In this document: one piece after another, positions 44,801 to 57,246 of the stretch
Layout of the letters: every line of letters starts with the position of its first letter
How positions within the stretch are numbered: position 1 is the first letter of the stretch
From: Seison nebaliae
Taxonomy: Eukaryota > Rotifera > Pararotatoria > Seisonacea > Seisonidae
Direction: 5' to 3'
Assembly (NCBI GenBank): GCA_023231475.1
Contig: JALJEE010002401.1
Span: forward strand, 1-58,410
Length of the DNA: 58,410 nucleotides
Notes under the pieces: model-generated
What the model was told of the DNA's origin: nothing
Databases searched by the model: none
What the model saw: the letters and a program-made list of their open reading frames with translations, nothing else
Made by a program: the position numbers and the translations under genes

Positions 44801-45950
44801 ATGAAATTTCACAGGATAAAGAATGCAATTAAAATTTGCACGTTCACTTACACCATCTATACATTGGGAGGTATCTTCTATATAAATCAACGTAGAAAGA
44901 GTTCTAATCAGACTTTCAATAAATTCGAAGTTTTTCTTCTTTCTCTTAAATCAAATTTACTTGTTCCCATGTCTTTAGTCGTTCCTTTACCATTCATTAC
45001 CACTCAGATTAACATCGAGATTTACTGGATTTGTTGCGAATTTACATGTTCCCGTTTCATGTCGTAAATTTGTTTTTGGCTTGTTCGAGAAATTCTATCC
45101 GAAATTCACTTTAGAAGATGCTGATCGACAAGACTTTCTCGAATATGAATCACTATCCGATTTATTTTTAAGGAAGTTAATACCCGAATCACGACCATTT
45201 CAATTGGAAGCGATTGAAGGTACGGATGAGAAGATTCTCAAGAATTTCATTTCACCAGTTGATGGAACAATTTTAGAAAGTGGAGAAATTGAGATTGAAG
45301 AAGGGGAGACGTTTGAAATTGTAAAGAATCAGAGTTATTCATTCATTCAATTTTTCGGACAAGAGTCTCTCGATATCTCTCAAGTGAAATCGATGTTGGA
45401 ATCAAAAGGGGTGAAATTGTTCCATTTAATCATCTATTTATCACCTCACAATTATCATCGATTTCATTCGCCAACTAAATGGCATTTGCGTCATCGTCGT
45501 CATTTCGTGGGAAAATTACTTAGTGTCAATCCCAATGTAGTTCGATTACTTCCCAATTTATTTAATTATCAGGAACGTGTACTTCTAACAGGTTTCCTCG
45601 ATTATAATCGAATTTCATTAATTTTATTATTAACCTTCAATTCCACAGGTAGTTGGGAACATGGCTTCTTTTCCTTTTGTGCAGTAGGTGCTACTAATGT
45701 AGGATCGATATCGATTAATATTGATCGTACTTTGAAAACGAACCAGATGTTCTCATTTCGAACTATTTTCGATAAGAACTTTCATGGTAGACAATTATTG
45801 ACATCTGGTGAAGAGATTGGTCGATTCAATCTCGGTTCGACCATCGTCCTTATATTTACAGCACCTGCTAATTATGTCTTTCGACATCACTCTAATGACG
45901 AGATACAATTGGGTGAGGCTTTGATGAAAGAGAAGGAAATGGGAATTTAA
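44801..45950 (+). CDS. PISD: Phosphatidylserine decarboxylase
   Basis: Three exons, 44801-44929, 44979-45591 and 45649-45950, join in frame and give 347 residues with introns of 49 and 57 bp. The start (MKFHRIKNAIKICTFTYTIY) is basic then hydrophobic, consistent with mitochondrial inner-membrane targeting. Family blocks follow: LPLRLTSRFTGFVANLHVPV, ISPVDGTI with the catalytic Asp, and HNYHRFHSP with the catalytic His. After these come ERVLLTG joined across an intron to SWEHGFFS, then AVGATNVGSI. Near the end NLGSTIVLIF carries the LGST site, where the proenzyme cleaves itself and the Ser becomes the pyruvoyl cofactor. The enzyme makes phosphatidylethanolamine from phosphatidylserine. All self-processing residues are present. 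Confidence 0.95.
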
Positions 45951-46033
45951 TCGATTTTATGTCATATTCATCAAAATTGTTTTATTTGTAAAGAATATAA
46001 TTCACGTCTTATCATTTTCTGATTAAGTAAAAT

Positions 46034-46517
46034 ATGAAACTGTTCTTCATCATCATCATCTTCTTAATTGGTGGGAATTTATCATTTATTCTTGTCTCAT
46101 CCTATCTTGGCAGTAATGGACCTAATTTGCACGGCGAAGTCGAAGCCGGTTTCTTTACCTTCTGATAATCATTATTTCTTATTTTTATGGTTAAAGAACC
46201 AATAAGTAGTTATGGACATGAGCGCCCGTTTGAGAAGCAAGCAGGTTTACGTAGTTCATATGAAGAGGAAGATGGAAATTCATATAATTCTGGTCATAGC
46301 GACGGTCATTTGAATGTTGTCCATTATGGTTAATTTAAAATCCGTCTATTTAATCGATTTAATTTATTTTAAATACCGCAAAAATATCTATTTGTTGAAT
46401 GATATAAATTAAATTTAAATTAACCATTTATCCTTAGGTTACGCTAAGGACGGGAAATATTATGGATATGTGAAAACCGAAACGAATCAAGGATATAATT
46501 CGTTTGAATCCAATTAA
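46034..46517 (+). CDS. Small secreted Gly/Tyr/Ser-rich protein
   Basis: Three tiny exons, 46034-46148, 46197-46328 and 46438-46517, join in phase 1 and give 108 residues. Both introns (48 and 109 bp) are GT..AG. The first exon opens with a clear signal peptide, MKLFFIIIIFLIGGNLSFIL, followed by VSSYLGSNGP. The mature part is polar and repetitive in Tyr, Gly, Ser and His (SSYEEEDGNSYNSGHSDGH, then GYAKDGKYYGYVKTETNQGY). It has no cysteine. This looks like a cuticle, silk or mucus-type or host-facing secreted peptide; no family is recognised. It sits 83 bp after the PISD stop and 106 bp before the kinase gene, on the same strand. Confidence 0.65.
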
Positions 46518-46623
46518 ATTATTTTCAGACAATTTTTAAAGTTTTAATGAAATTGAATCGAAATAAAAAATATTCTTTTCGAAAAATCCTTTTCTTTTCT
46601 TTTCTTTTCAATTTACTGCATAT

Positions 46624-48071
46624 ATGTCCGTTCTAAGTGGTTCTAATTATCGTAAACTAAAAGATTTGGGTAAAGGCTCTTATGGATCCGTTTACTTAGC
46701 ACACGACACCATCCACTTAGACCAAGTAGCCGTTAAACGATTACACAAACAATATGATTCGTGGAAAGAGTGTCTAATGTTGAGAGAAGTGCAATCATTA
46801 AAGTCTTTGAGTTATCATCCCAATATCATTCGACTACGAGAAATCATCAGAGAGAATCGTCATCTATTTCTCATTTTCGATTATATGCCAATCAATCTAT
46901 TAGAAGTAATTTACATTTTTTTCGTTATCTTCATTTGAATCACTTCCTTCTCCCTTCCCTCTCATTAGTTAATTCAGGAAAGGAAGAAGAAATGTGAGTT
47001 TGGTGGAATGATGGATAATGATTCATTGAAATTAATCACTTTTCAAATCTTCTCCGGCTTAAGACATCTCCATCAATCTGGGTTCGATTTAAAAAATGAG
47101 AAATTTCTATTTGTAAATTTCCATCGTTATTTAATTAGTTATTTCCATCGAGATTTAAAACCAGACAATTTGCTAGTCAAACCAATACCGTCACCTGATA
47201 GCGATACACGTTTTCTTTACAATTATTTCTTAAACAAAATTTCTTAATGATATTTAGCACAAAATCTCACCGATTATTCAGTTTTCATCGTTAAATTGGG
47301 AGATTTTGGTTTGGCAAGAAAAATCCGAACGATTCCTCCTTTCACTTCTTATGTGTCCACGAGATGGTTTTTCATTAATGTCATTTCCTTCATTTAATCG
47401 ATTCATTTGAGGTATAGAGCTCCCGAACTTTGCCTTCAATCTGATTCGTATGATATGTCGGTGGATATATGGGCAGCAGGTTGTATCGTTGCCGAACTGA
47501 ATGTTGGGACGCCATTATTTTCAGGTTCGAGCGATTTAGATATGATCCATCGGATTGGTACTGTGATCGGTTCACCTGATGTAACTTCAGAGAATTGTAT
47601 TATTTCTTTCGAATTATCCTCGATTCATTCTCTCCAATAGTATTAAAATTGACGAAGAAGTTAGGAATAACAATAAAGAATTATGAGAAAAATGCTGGCG
47701 GTTTAGGACAACACGTCAAACGATGCAATACAGAACTTTCAAGTCATGAAAGTGTAGAATGGCAAAATTTATTAAAATTATTGTCCTCCATTTTCCAATG
47801 GGAAGGTAGTCGACGTCCATCAGCATCAGCCTGCCTCAAACATCAATATTTTGACGGAATTGATTCAATGAAAATCTTTCCAATTTACAAACATGAAATT
47901 AATTCGGAAAGACAAATAATTATCGATCGCCAAAAAGAGAAATTAACAAAAAACGTAGTTTCAGCAAACATGTCGATTTCCACTAAAATGTCCGGTACAA
48001 CTGTTCGTATTTTTTTTAATATTTTTTTCTTTTTATTTCTCGTTCTCAGATTGACACATTTAGCGACTTGA
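46624..48071 (+). CDS. RCK-family Ser/Thr kinase (MAK/CILK1-like)
   Basis: Six exons, 46624-46905, 46969-47081, 47139-47209, 47258-47366, 47412-47596 and 47641-48071, join in frame and give 396 residues. All kinase motifs are present: glycine loop [12 protein letters not shown], Lys in VAVKRL, alpha-C Glu in LREVQSL and catalytic [11 protein letters not shown]. The DFG is in [10 protein letters not shown] and the P+1 loop is STRWYRAPELC. The stretch [14 protein letters not shown] followed by [14 protein letters not shown] is typical of MAK/CILK1/MOK. Such kinases regulate ciliary length and transport. The dual-phosphorylation site reads Thr-Ser-Tyr (FTSYVSTRW) where relatives have Thr-Asp-Tyr or Thr-Glu-Tyr. 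The C-terminal tail is short; the last residues after MSGTT read into hydrophobic sequence that could be unspliced intron. Confidence 0.85.
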
Positions 48072-50734
48072 AAGTTATAGTTCTATCGAGAATTCGCTTT
48101 TCTAAATTTATATGGAACGTTTTAGCCTTCCAATTCGAGGACATATGCCACATCGCAAGTTATTCATTTTTAAAGTTTAGTTGAGAGTAAAAATGTTGAA
48201 TTTCTTATTCTAATTTCTAGACTAATTTGAGTTCATTGGTTAAATTTTAGTTTTGATTAGTGTTAAATGGAAATTGTTCTTTGTTGGCAGAGAATGAATC
48301 AGTCGCGTCAGTCAGTTAGTTTCTATGGAAATGGAATTTTTGCGATTTCAACTAAACTATCATCTTTTCCCAGTTGAGAGATACGCAGAGCGTTAACACA
48401 TTTATCTGGTTGTTGAGATTGACGAAATAGAATGCTTTTATAGATGTCGCACTTGGCGAATTCGACGACGGGAATAGGTAGAACATTAACGGCAGTTATC
48501 TTTAGTTTGATAGTTGAAGTCAGACATTTCTCCCGCTTAATAGACGTCAACTCTTAATGGAAGTATAAGATATTCGGTTAGTAGAAAAAGGAATTTTGAA
48601 GTTTCATAAAAAAGAAATTAAAGGAAGAAGAATTTCATGAACCGCAACGAGTAGGTCGTCGTAGTCAACGAAGAAGTTACATTCATGAGAAGAAGGATTG
48701 ATGGGAAAGTGTTTCGTTTTGACATAGAGGTAACAGTGGTGGATTGGATGAAAATGGAAATGAATTTGAAAACGATAATTATGAAAGAAAGAAATTGAAA
48801 TGTTAAGCAAGTATTTTTCTTTCGTGAATAAAAGAAATTGATCGCATTCTTCCAAGACAGCGTTCGTAAACGAATTGTGTGTTGGGACTGGAGAAATTAA
48901 TGGGAAATCATCGACGATGATAAGGTAAATGATAAGTAATGAAATGTTTATCTAATATGTAAGATGGGTGTAATAGAATGTATAAGAGATAAGATAGACG
49001 TCTCAGAGACGTCTAAACACAGTTACATAAGAAAGACAGATAAAAGAAAATATTTACAAATTTATTTTCTTCATGTTATATGAAGAGTTAGCTAACTAGA
49101 AAGTTGGTAGTTGAGTTAGTAGTTATGGGGTACTAGACTAGTATGTATTGGTAAGGTAGGAAGTCTGGGAGGGTAGATAAGATACGTGGCTGATATGTTA
49201 GATGTTGAAACGAGATGTGAAGTAAAGGATTGATGGATAGATATATAGATCTGTTAAACATTTCTCACATATATTAACTTTCATTTCCGACACAAATGTC
49301 TGCTTATTCCAATATACAATGTGAAATGATCATTCGGTTAAGGAAGTTTCATTATCATCAAATTCCTTCGTTCTATCGCCTCGTCGACATAATCATCATT
49401 CCATCATTCCATACAATATTCTTAATATTGATGAGGTGAGGAAAAGAAACAATCAGTTTCTAATAAAATCATTTCCATTATGAATCGAGTTATTCTCGTC
49501 GATTCATCACCCATGTCCTCTCTTACTCCCCCTTTACCACTAGCACCTCGTGATTTGGGAAGCAATATCAAATTCGTTCCTTTTATGAGTCGATCATGTT
49601 CCTGTGGTTTGAAGAGAATGGAAATTAGTTTTCCTAGTTGATTCCTCTATAGTTTCTCTCCTCTCAATTTGTTAGGGATGAAAGAGAATCGATGAATTGA
49701 ACATTTCAATCGAATAAATCGACCCAATTCTTCATCCATTTCTTCTAATAAAAGCTCGTTCTTGTTGTTGGTGTTGTTGGTAGTTGTGGTGGTGATGTTG
49801 TTGGTTAGAATGAAAGATATTTGACATTGTTCACACTACTATAAGGACTTGTGTGTTAATATATTTTGGTGTTGGTGGGAAATCATTGATTCTTTTGTTT
49901 TCATCTCTTTCTTTTAGGACGATGTTGATTGATTATCTTTCTCTATTTGCATTCATGTATGAAAAAAGGATTTCTCTCGTTCACTTATTATTCTACATTG
50001 GTAGTCATCATCAACATCTTCAACTTCTGTTTCCAATAACATGTCGAATATGTACGACTTCTATATTTGTAATGTGTTTTCTTTTCCGTACGTACACTTA
50101 TCGATCGTTTCATATGAGGTTAGCTAACCAGCTGTAGTACGTATGCCGATTATATTCTAATAGAGGAGAGTTTGTTAGCTATATATTGAATAAGAATTGC
50201 CACAGTAATTTTCAGGAAGTCCTCGTCTATTCACCATAATTCGATACATAATTCCATACACATGAACTATTATTATTCTCATCACTACCATTCCTTTCCT
50301 TCTTCTTCGCAAATTAACAAACGAATAATGAATACGAGAGAGAAAGGGAGAAATTAGCGGAAAGAATAAAAAATTTTTTGAGCGAAAAATTTTCAGGTTT
50401 TATTTTTCTTCTTCTTTTCCTTATCGTGGAATCCATACGTGCAATATGACTCTGTACGTAGGAAGAGAATGAGGAATGTTTAATAATAGAAAGTAAAAAA
50501 TAATCTTACTAAAATTTTTTCTTTTGTGCATTTATTGGTAATCTATTAATCGATTCTTTTCTATTACATTATCATGCTTGTTATTCTTGTCGTTTAAGAG
50601 AGGAAACACAGCTGATTCGATTATATCAACTAATTCTTGAAATTTCCTCCTTCATTTCTAAAAGGATTTCTTCTTCTTCTTCTTCATAGGCAATTTCATC
50701 GAGAGACGATTTTGATTTGAATTGAAATGAAATA
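48072..50734. other. Gene desert between the kinase and DIP2-like genes
   Basis: These 2.66 kb hold no supported gene. On the minus strand at about 48323-48550 there is an open stretch of 75 codons without an ATG, which I could not link to anything. A perfect palindrome lies at 48995-49015. AT-rich and GTTGTTG-type simple sequence occurs near 49760-49805. Confidence 0.45.
48995..49015. repeat. Perfect 21 bp palindrome containing two GACGTC cores
   Basis: The arms TAGACGTCTC and GAGACGTCTA are exact reverse complements around a single A. Each arm contains GACGTC, which resembles the core of bZIP/CRE-type binding sites. It lies in the 2.66 kb intergenic stretch. Confidence 0.85.
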
Positions 50735-53700
50735 ATGAATGATGATGACGGAGATATTCGATGGAAATTATTTAGATGTTTATTTCGATTACGTTCCACC
50801 GATGAATTACTATTGGCCAATGTCAACTCGTCGAATAATTTACAATTATTACGAACGTGGAACAACCGTCATAAAGTTACGTGGAAACAATTGAAGCAAA
50901 AGATGTTTAAAAATATTTCGTTCGATTCAGAAATGAATCATAAATTTCTCTTGAAAATGATTCTCCAATTAATTTCTTTTCTAATTCGATTGAAAGAGGT
51001 TCAGATGAGAAATGATTCAAATTCATTAAGTTCTAGTAAATCGATAACATTGACCAATTTGAAATTATCTAATAACTTCCATCGATTATCATTCGATAAT
51101 AATAATGATGATAATTCAGAAGATATCGATAATTACAATAGTTTACCTGTTAATTCAGTTAATAATAACAACAACAACAACAATACTAATATGAATAATA
51201 CTAGGAAATGTTTAAATCGATTTATCGGAATTTATTTTACAAATGATGAAACAATTTTATTGATGATTTCTTTAATCTCATCTTATTTGTCTGGATATAT
51301 TGTGGAAATTGTGCCATACTTCTCGGTGACTCTCCATAAGATGGTGCACATATTCAACGAATTCATTCACAACAACAACAAGAATAACAATAAAATAAAA
51401 TTGATTTCTGATAATTTGTTCGATTGCGAAAATTTCGATATTGTCGTCAATTCCAATAATATTTGTCAACTCGTTAATTCCATCAATTCGATGATACAAC
51501 AAATGATCAAACTCAATTTCCACGACGTTACCAATACTGTTGATATCGTTTTCACTCAATTACTTTCCAAATATCTCTGTCGTTATTTCACGAAAGTTCC
51601 AGACCAGAAGAAGACAATTTATTCATTAACGACTCTTCAAAACCGTTTAAAAATCAAATGGAAGAATCCAACGATAATTTCCATCACTGATTTCTTCGTA
51701 TATTTCCTTCACGACATTCTCCTCATCGATATCAGTCTCTTCAATTTGAAGTTGAAAGAAAATCACAATTTTTATAAATGTCAACAAATTCTTTGTTCGA
51801 GGAAGTTCCGTAACATCCTACAAATTTTCCAAATCCATACATATTCGTCCATTCGTTTTATCGCCATCGATCATGATAAATCGATAATGAGATCACCACC
51901 GTTTGGTTTCGATCAACTTAAATATTATCTTCAGACATCCACCAGATCAAACGATTATTTACTTTCTAATAATCGATTAATTAATAATTCTCAGTTAATT
52001 CACTTACTTCAATCAAGTGATCAATTATTGAATGATCATTGTCGATTATTGATTACAAATCAATATTCATCACAAATCATTTCTTCATCTAAACCGAGTC
52101 AATATCTATCGCTTGTTCACGTCATTTTATTTAATTTATTCCGTTTCAAACGATTACTTTTTCTCAATCAATCCATATTCAATAGACAATTATCGATCGT
52201 CTGGTATTTTTGTGCACTCAAATATGATATCCATACATGTTATTTAGATGGGAGATTGATGGAATCGATAATTGATCATTCGAAAAGTTTAGGTCAAAAC
52301 CTCAAATTAATGAGACATCTCTTCATTTATAATTTGAGGCGGATGAACGAAATGAAATTGATGGAATCCGGTGTCACTAATTTTCCGTCAGATAATCAAT
52401 TGAAAATACAATTTATTCATCAATTTCATCCGTTTTCTTCATTGATATTCATCGATCAGAATTTAAAAATTGAAACAAAAATTCCAGATTATGTTGATGG
52501 AATTGATGAGGAAAAATCGATTGATCAATATCAATCCATTATCGATTTTGATCAATATTTCGATAATGTTCGACTGATTAATCAGTTGAATGAGAATCAT
52601 CAACTTCTCGATTTGAATTGGGAATTATCAATAAAAACGGATGTGATGAAACATATCCGGAAATTATCGATCGATATTCGATCGGTAATCGATATCGTCC
52701 GAACGATGACTCGTTCATCCTTCATCAATTTAGATCGATATGCAGTTTTCCATATCCGATTGAATGAAATGAATTGTTTATGTATTTTAGTTGAATCGAC
52801 TCGAGTGGATATTGATGGGAAAGAGATCGGTGCCGAATTAACGATATTGGAAGAGAATGATGAGAAAATACTTCGGTGGATTAGTGAATTTATTAAACGA
52901 TTATCCAACGACAACATTTCTCCTTTCTTCATTGGAATTGTTGATGAGTTATCTCTACCAACGTGTTGGGAGAAAGATGATCAATTCCATAACAATTCTT
53001 CAAGAACTGATCTAGTGGAATTGATTAAAGATATTAATATCAAAAAATCGATTTCATCGAAAGATTCGTTGAAATTATTCGAGTCAGGTCAACTCTCATT
53101 GCAACATTGTTACGTGAATAAGAAATGTCTTGAACAGACGACGAATCGTATGAATTTCTATGAACGGTTCGTATCAGCCTCCGCATTAATGGTCGGTGCC
53201 ATAATGAAAGGTTTCCACACTTCACTCATCACGACAGAAACGATTAAACGTTCCATCAATTCTTTCAAATCATACGAAAAACAAAAGAATAATTTCGTTT
53301 TATATTATCTGAACTATTGGTCAAATAATTTCCCGAATTATACTCCGTTCACTTTCATTACAACGATGAGCGGTCAAAATGAGGATTTCCATCCTCTCAC
53401 TATTTTCAAAAATGAAATTTTATCGAAATTTCCATTCGTCTCACATTCTTCGATCAATTCGGTGGGATCGACTAAAAACGGAGATTTGAATGCGATGAAA
53501 TCATTCTATTTAGAAGACAATCAAAAAATTCCCATACGAATTAATTATAAAATGAAAATGATGAATAAACCCATTTCATTCATCAGGAAATTGAGTATCG
53601 ATGAATTGAAGAAACGAGTGATGATTATTCGAGAATCAATTCAACGACAATTACAATTAACGAATGATAATGAATCGTATGATAATTTAGAAACGAAAAA

Positions 53701-55108
53701 TAAAATCGTTTTACTTGTACTACCACCATATGGAATTGATATGGTAATTTTGACATTAACAATTATGTCGATTAATCAACTCGATCTCATGGTTTTACCG
53801 TTAGATGAGATTTCTATGAAGAATGGCCGATTATCGGATGAGATGTTAAGGAATCTCATAAAATTGTTGAAGAATAATCATTCCATCGTTTCCATTATCA
53901 CCATTTCACAATTCTACAATTTATTCAATGAATTCTTCACAATCATCACGTTCATGTTGAATCGACTTGCTAATCGTTCCAATTCTTTTCGATTAAAGAA
54001 TTTTATAACAATCAATTTATCGAAGAATCGAAAGAAAAATTCAAATATGAGACGACATTCATCATTATTGGCATTTAATTCGAATAATTGTCAAACAAAT
54101 AACAGGAAATCGATCGATACAAGTTCATTGACGTTGAATGAAGAGAATGGAAGAGATCAATTACCAGATCATAAATTAAAGAAAACGATCGATGAAATGA
54201 ATCGAATGATCCATAATTCATTTAATGGTAATGAATATAATAATTATTTAATATTATATGAACTGATGAGAAAAGTGAAATTAATTGCAGTGAAACAATT
54301 GATCAATACGAAACGACTTAATCAGAGTAAGAGAACTCCGAAAGAATTGAATAGTCAATTTATTTCATTCGAGTCGAAAGTGTCGTTGGAAAAAGTCGAT
54401 TTCGATGAACGACAATCATATCATCATCTCAATAACCAGATGGATCGGATGGAAGTGAATATTTCAGATTTATTAATTCTGATGAATGAAATTAAATTTC
54501 GATTAGAATTGTATCAATCGAGACGTCTACTCATCTCATTCTATCCATTCCAACATAATTCCTGCATTTATGAAGTTCTTTGGTTTTTCCTTCCTTTGTT
54601 CACCGGTCACGAATCGTATGTCATACCACAAGGTGAGAATAATGATAATTATTCATTGGCGCTCATATTCCAGACAATTCGTAGATTTAATATTCGAGAT
54701 GTTATTCTCACATCATCAATTCTCTCGTTTGATCATCTCACAAATAATTTGGAATTACCTGTTATTTTTAGTTCAACTGCCTCCTCCTCTTCCTCACTCA
54801 CTCAACATCGACACTTTAGAAATCATCGTTCACATATTCGGAGAACTCTTCGAAATAGTTTATCTTATTTCTCATCTGATGAAAAAACGAATTCTTTAGA
54901 CTTCCATCGTTCATCTCTCTTATCTGCCAAACCCACACCATCATCAACAACAACAACAGCAACTACTACTACGACTACTACTGCTAATAATAATATTTCA
55001 TCAATGGAAAACAATGAGATAATTCCATTATCATCATCATCTTTAACGAATATAAATTTTAATAATCATAATAATCGACGATTCCTTTCCACAACAATTA
55101 ACCAATCA

Positions 55109-55143
<35 letters not shown>

Positions 55144-56167
55144 CAAAAACAATACGAATAACAGCAATATCAATAGTAGTAGTACATTCCAATTAAGATC
55201 GTTTATTGTCTTAAATGAAAATGCCGATCAAATCAATAAATCTATAATTGATCAATTATCGAAATTGGAGAATATCGATCTCAACAAATCCATTTCCTTC
55301 GCCTTCACTACACATAATTTCCCGTTATTATTCTTGAAGAAATCATCAGATGGAAAGACACATCAATTCAATTTGGCGAATCAATTCCATTCGACTGGTT
55401 CTCCCAATCTCCAGATATGTGAAGGAAAGAACAGTGATTATCATTTATTCTCAACTGGCAGTTTGTTCGATTCGATTAATTGTGCTATCATTCATCTCAA
55501 CGATCAACAGACAATTGTCCCCGAGTTATTTTTGGGTGAATTAATTGTCTCCTCCACTTCCCTTCCAATTCTCTTATCCGTCGGATATGATAATTCCAAC
55601 AAATCTGATAATTTCGAGAAATTACCGAACGTTCCCATGTACATCGATGAGAAGTGTCGAAATCAAGCATGGTATCGTACTGGACTACTCGCATTCACTT
55701 ACCATCAATCACTCAACCATTCTTATGTTTATCTCTTAAGTTGTCTCGATGAATTATTATCGTACAACAATCGATATTGGTTGTTGTGGATGATAGAGAA
55801 AGAACTAAGAAAAGTTCATTCTTTCATTCAACGATGTTGTCTTCTCCAAACGAACGACAAACAAATTTGTTGTCTCGTCGAATGTTCATCCAACATGAAC
55901 GATCTTCCACAACACCAATTGGAGCATAACGAAGAAATTTTGTGGAAAATCAAGAAACGGAAAGAAAGTTTCTGTATCAATCTCATTCATCTTCTCACTA
56001 TTCGTGCATTTAACCATCACCAATTACCACTCCATATAATTTATCTGTTAGATTATGGTAGTATTACTCATCTCCATCATCATTCTAACTGGATTAATAG
56101 GAAACTATTAAAATTCCAATATGATAACAATCAACTCAATCCAATCTACGTTTCTCATGCAATTTAA
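50735..56167 (+). CDS. DIP2: Divergent DIP2-like protein, intronless
   Basis: One exon of 1,810 codons starts MNDDDGDIRWKLFRCLFRLR. DIP2 proteins have an N-terminal DMAP1-binding part and two degenerate AMP-binding (acyl-CoA synthetase-like) domains. Here the C-terminal quarter matches DIP2: CRNQAWYRTGLLAFTY, YLLSCLDELLSYNNRYWL and the end QLNPIYVSHAI. In the centre FLPLFTGHESYVIPQGENND and FNIRDVILTSSILS match the first-step region of the second AMP-binding domain. LLVLPPYGIDMVILTLTIM belongs to its start. No DMAP1-binding segment is visible. Asn and Thr runs (55110-55145, 54945-54990) inflate the length over the usual 1,570 or so. The classical SSGTTG-type ATP loop is absent. DIP2 proteins act in lipid (diacylglycerol) metabolism. 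The name is likely; the roles of the parts are inferred. Confidence 0.75.
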
Positions 56168-56793
56168 TCATTATCTACACACAGAATAAGAGTAAAAGAA
56201 CAGAAAGGTGGAGAACAAACGGTCAATTTCCCATCTCTTCAAAATAAACCATCAATAATTTTACCGTTACTTACAACTCGTATTAATATATTTCGAACAT
56301 TTACAGAATTTATTCATTTCCTTCACAAATTATTTATTAGAAATTTTATTGATATAATTAATTTTTCTCTCTAAATCATCTTATTAAATATGTTTCATAT
56401 GATATTCTCATTTAGAATAATTGTCGAAGTGGATTATTTAGAAAATAGATTTTAATAATTTTGGTCCTCACCAATGTTGATCAAATGGTGGATTCGACGG
56501 AAATTCGATCAATTTCAAAATATTGGAACTGCCCGAAAAGAGACAAATTTCTATTGATTGATTTGATATCTTTTTAATAACTTACAAAGATTAAATTGTG
56601 AGAACAAATAGAATACATATAAGAAAAAGTTTATGATAAAATTTTATTTAAAAATTATGAAATGATTTAAAACTGAGAATTAAACTGAGTAATTTGATCG
56701 AATTTTCCATTTCCTTCTATAGAAAAAGATTTATTAGTTTATTCTTCAATAATATTAAAATTTTAACTTTTTTCCATTTCTTTCTTCTATTCC
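56168..56793. other. AT-rich 3' flank of the DIP2-like gene
   Basis: No gene is supported. AATAAA-type words near 56240 would suit the DIP2-like transcript end. Confidence 0.4.
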
Positions 56794-57137
56794 GGTCCGG
56801 TTTCTTCGGGTCGTGGACTTATTCCCTCGACCCAGAAGATGAGAGACCGAACCGGTTATTACAAATTTTGCCCTTGATAGGTCATGCGGAGGCTCCAATT
56901 ACCCCGCCCACTGGGTGGATGTTGCCACCAGGTGTCGATCAACTCAGCAGTTTGTGTTTGGAGGAGACTGAGTCCCAAGTATATCATAGATATACCTGGA
57001 CAATAGGTTCAGAAATAGTTCTCGATAACCGTTCAATGGTTACCATTGAGAACGTTTCTTTACCATATTGGATGACACCTGCCCATCAGAGCACCCAAGT
57101 GTCGCCAAGAGGTAATGGGCACAACCGCTTCAACTAG
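56794..57137 (+). other. GC-richer open segment, possible inserted coding fragment
   Basis: Within very AT-rich DNA a block of about 340 bp is GC-richer and open in one frame to a TAG at 57137. It encodes protein-like sequence (FFGSWTYSLDPEDERPNRLL, GHAEAPITPPTGWMLPPGVD, YTWTIGSEIVLDNRSM). I do not recognise it. The hydrophobic, Asn-free style differs from the neighbouring genes, which suggests inserted DNA such as a mobile-element fragment or an exon of another gene. Confidence 0.35.
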
Positions 57138-57154
57138 ACCCATCAAGGCGAATA

Positions 57155-57246
57155 GCGCGTTAGTGAAAGATGTTTCTTCTTTTTCTAAAAGGAAACATAA
57201 TTAGAAAACCAAAATAGAATAAAATTTAACGTTTTCACTAACGCGC
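57155..57246. repeat. 14 bp perfect inverted repeat, hairpin
   Basis: GCGCGTTAGTGAAA at 57155-57168 is the exact reverse complement of TTTCACTAACGCGC at 57233-57246, with 64 bases between. Inside, GTTTC and GAAAC can extend the pairing. It directly follows the GC-richer segment and could be an element end or a transcript-ending hairpin. Confidence 0.8.

Noticed and set aside
44529-44828. 99-codon minus-strand frame upstream of PISD
   Set aside because: Low-complexity, no domain, overlaps the PISD start on the other strand.
48323-48550. 75-codon open frame on the minus strand after the kinase gene
   Set aside because: No ATG, no splice partner found and no family recognised; kept only as a note in the intergenic entry.
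48604-48855. 83-codon minus-strand frame
   Set aside because: Aromatic/His-rich with no domain and no codon pattern like the neighbours; probably chance.
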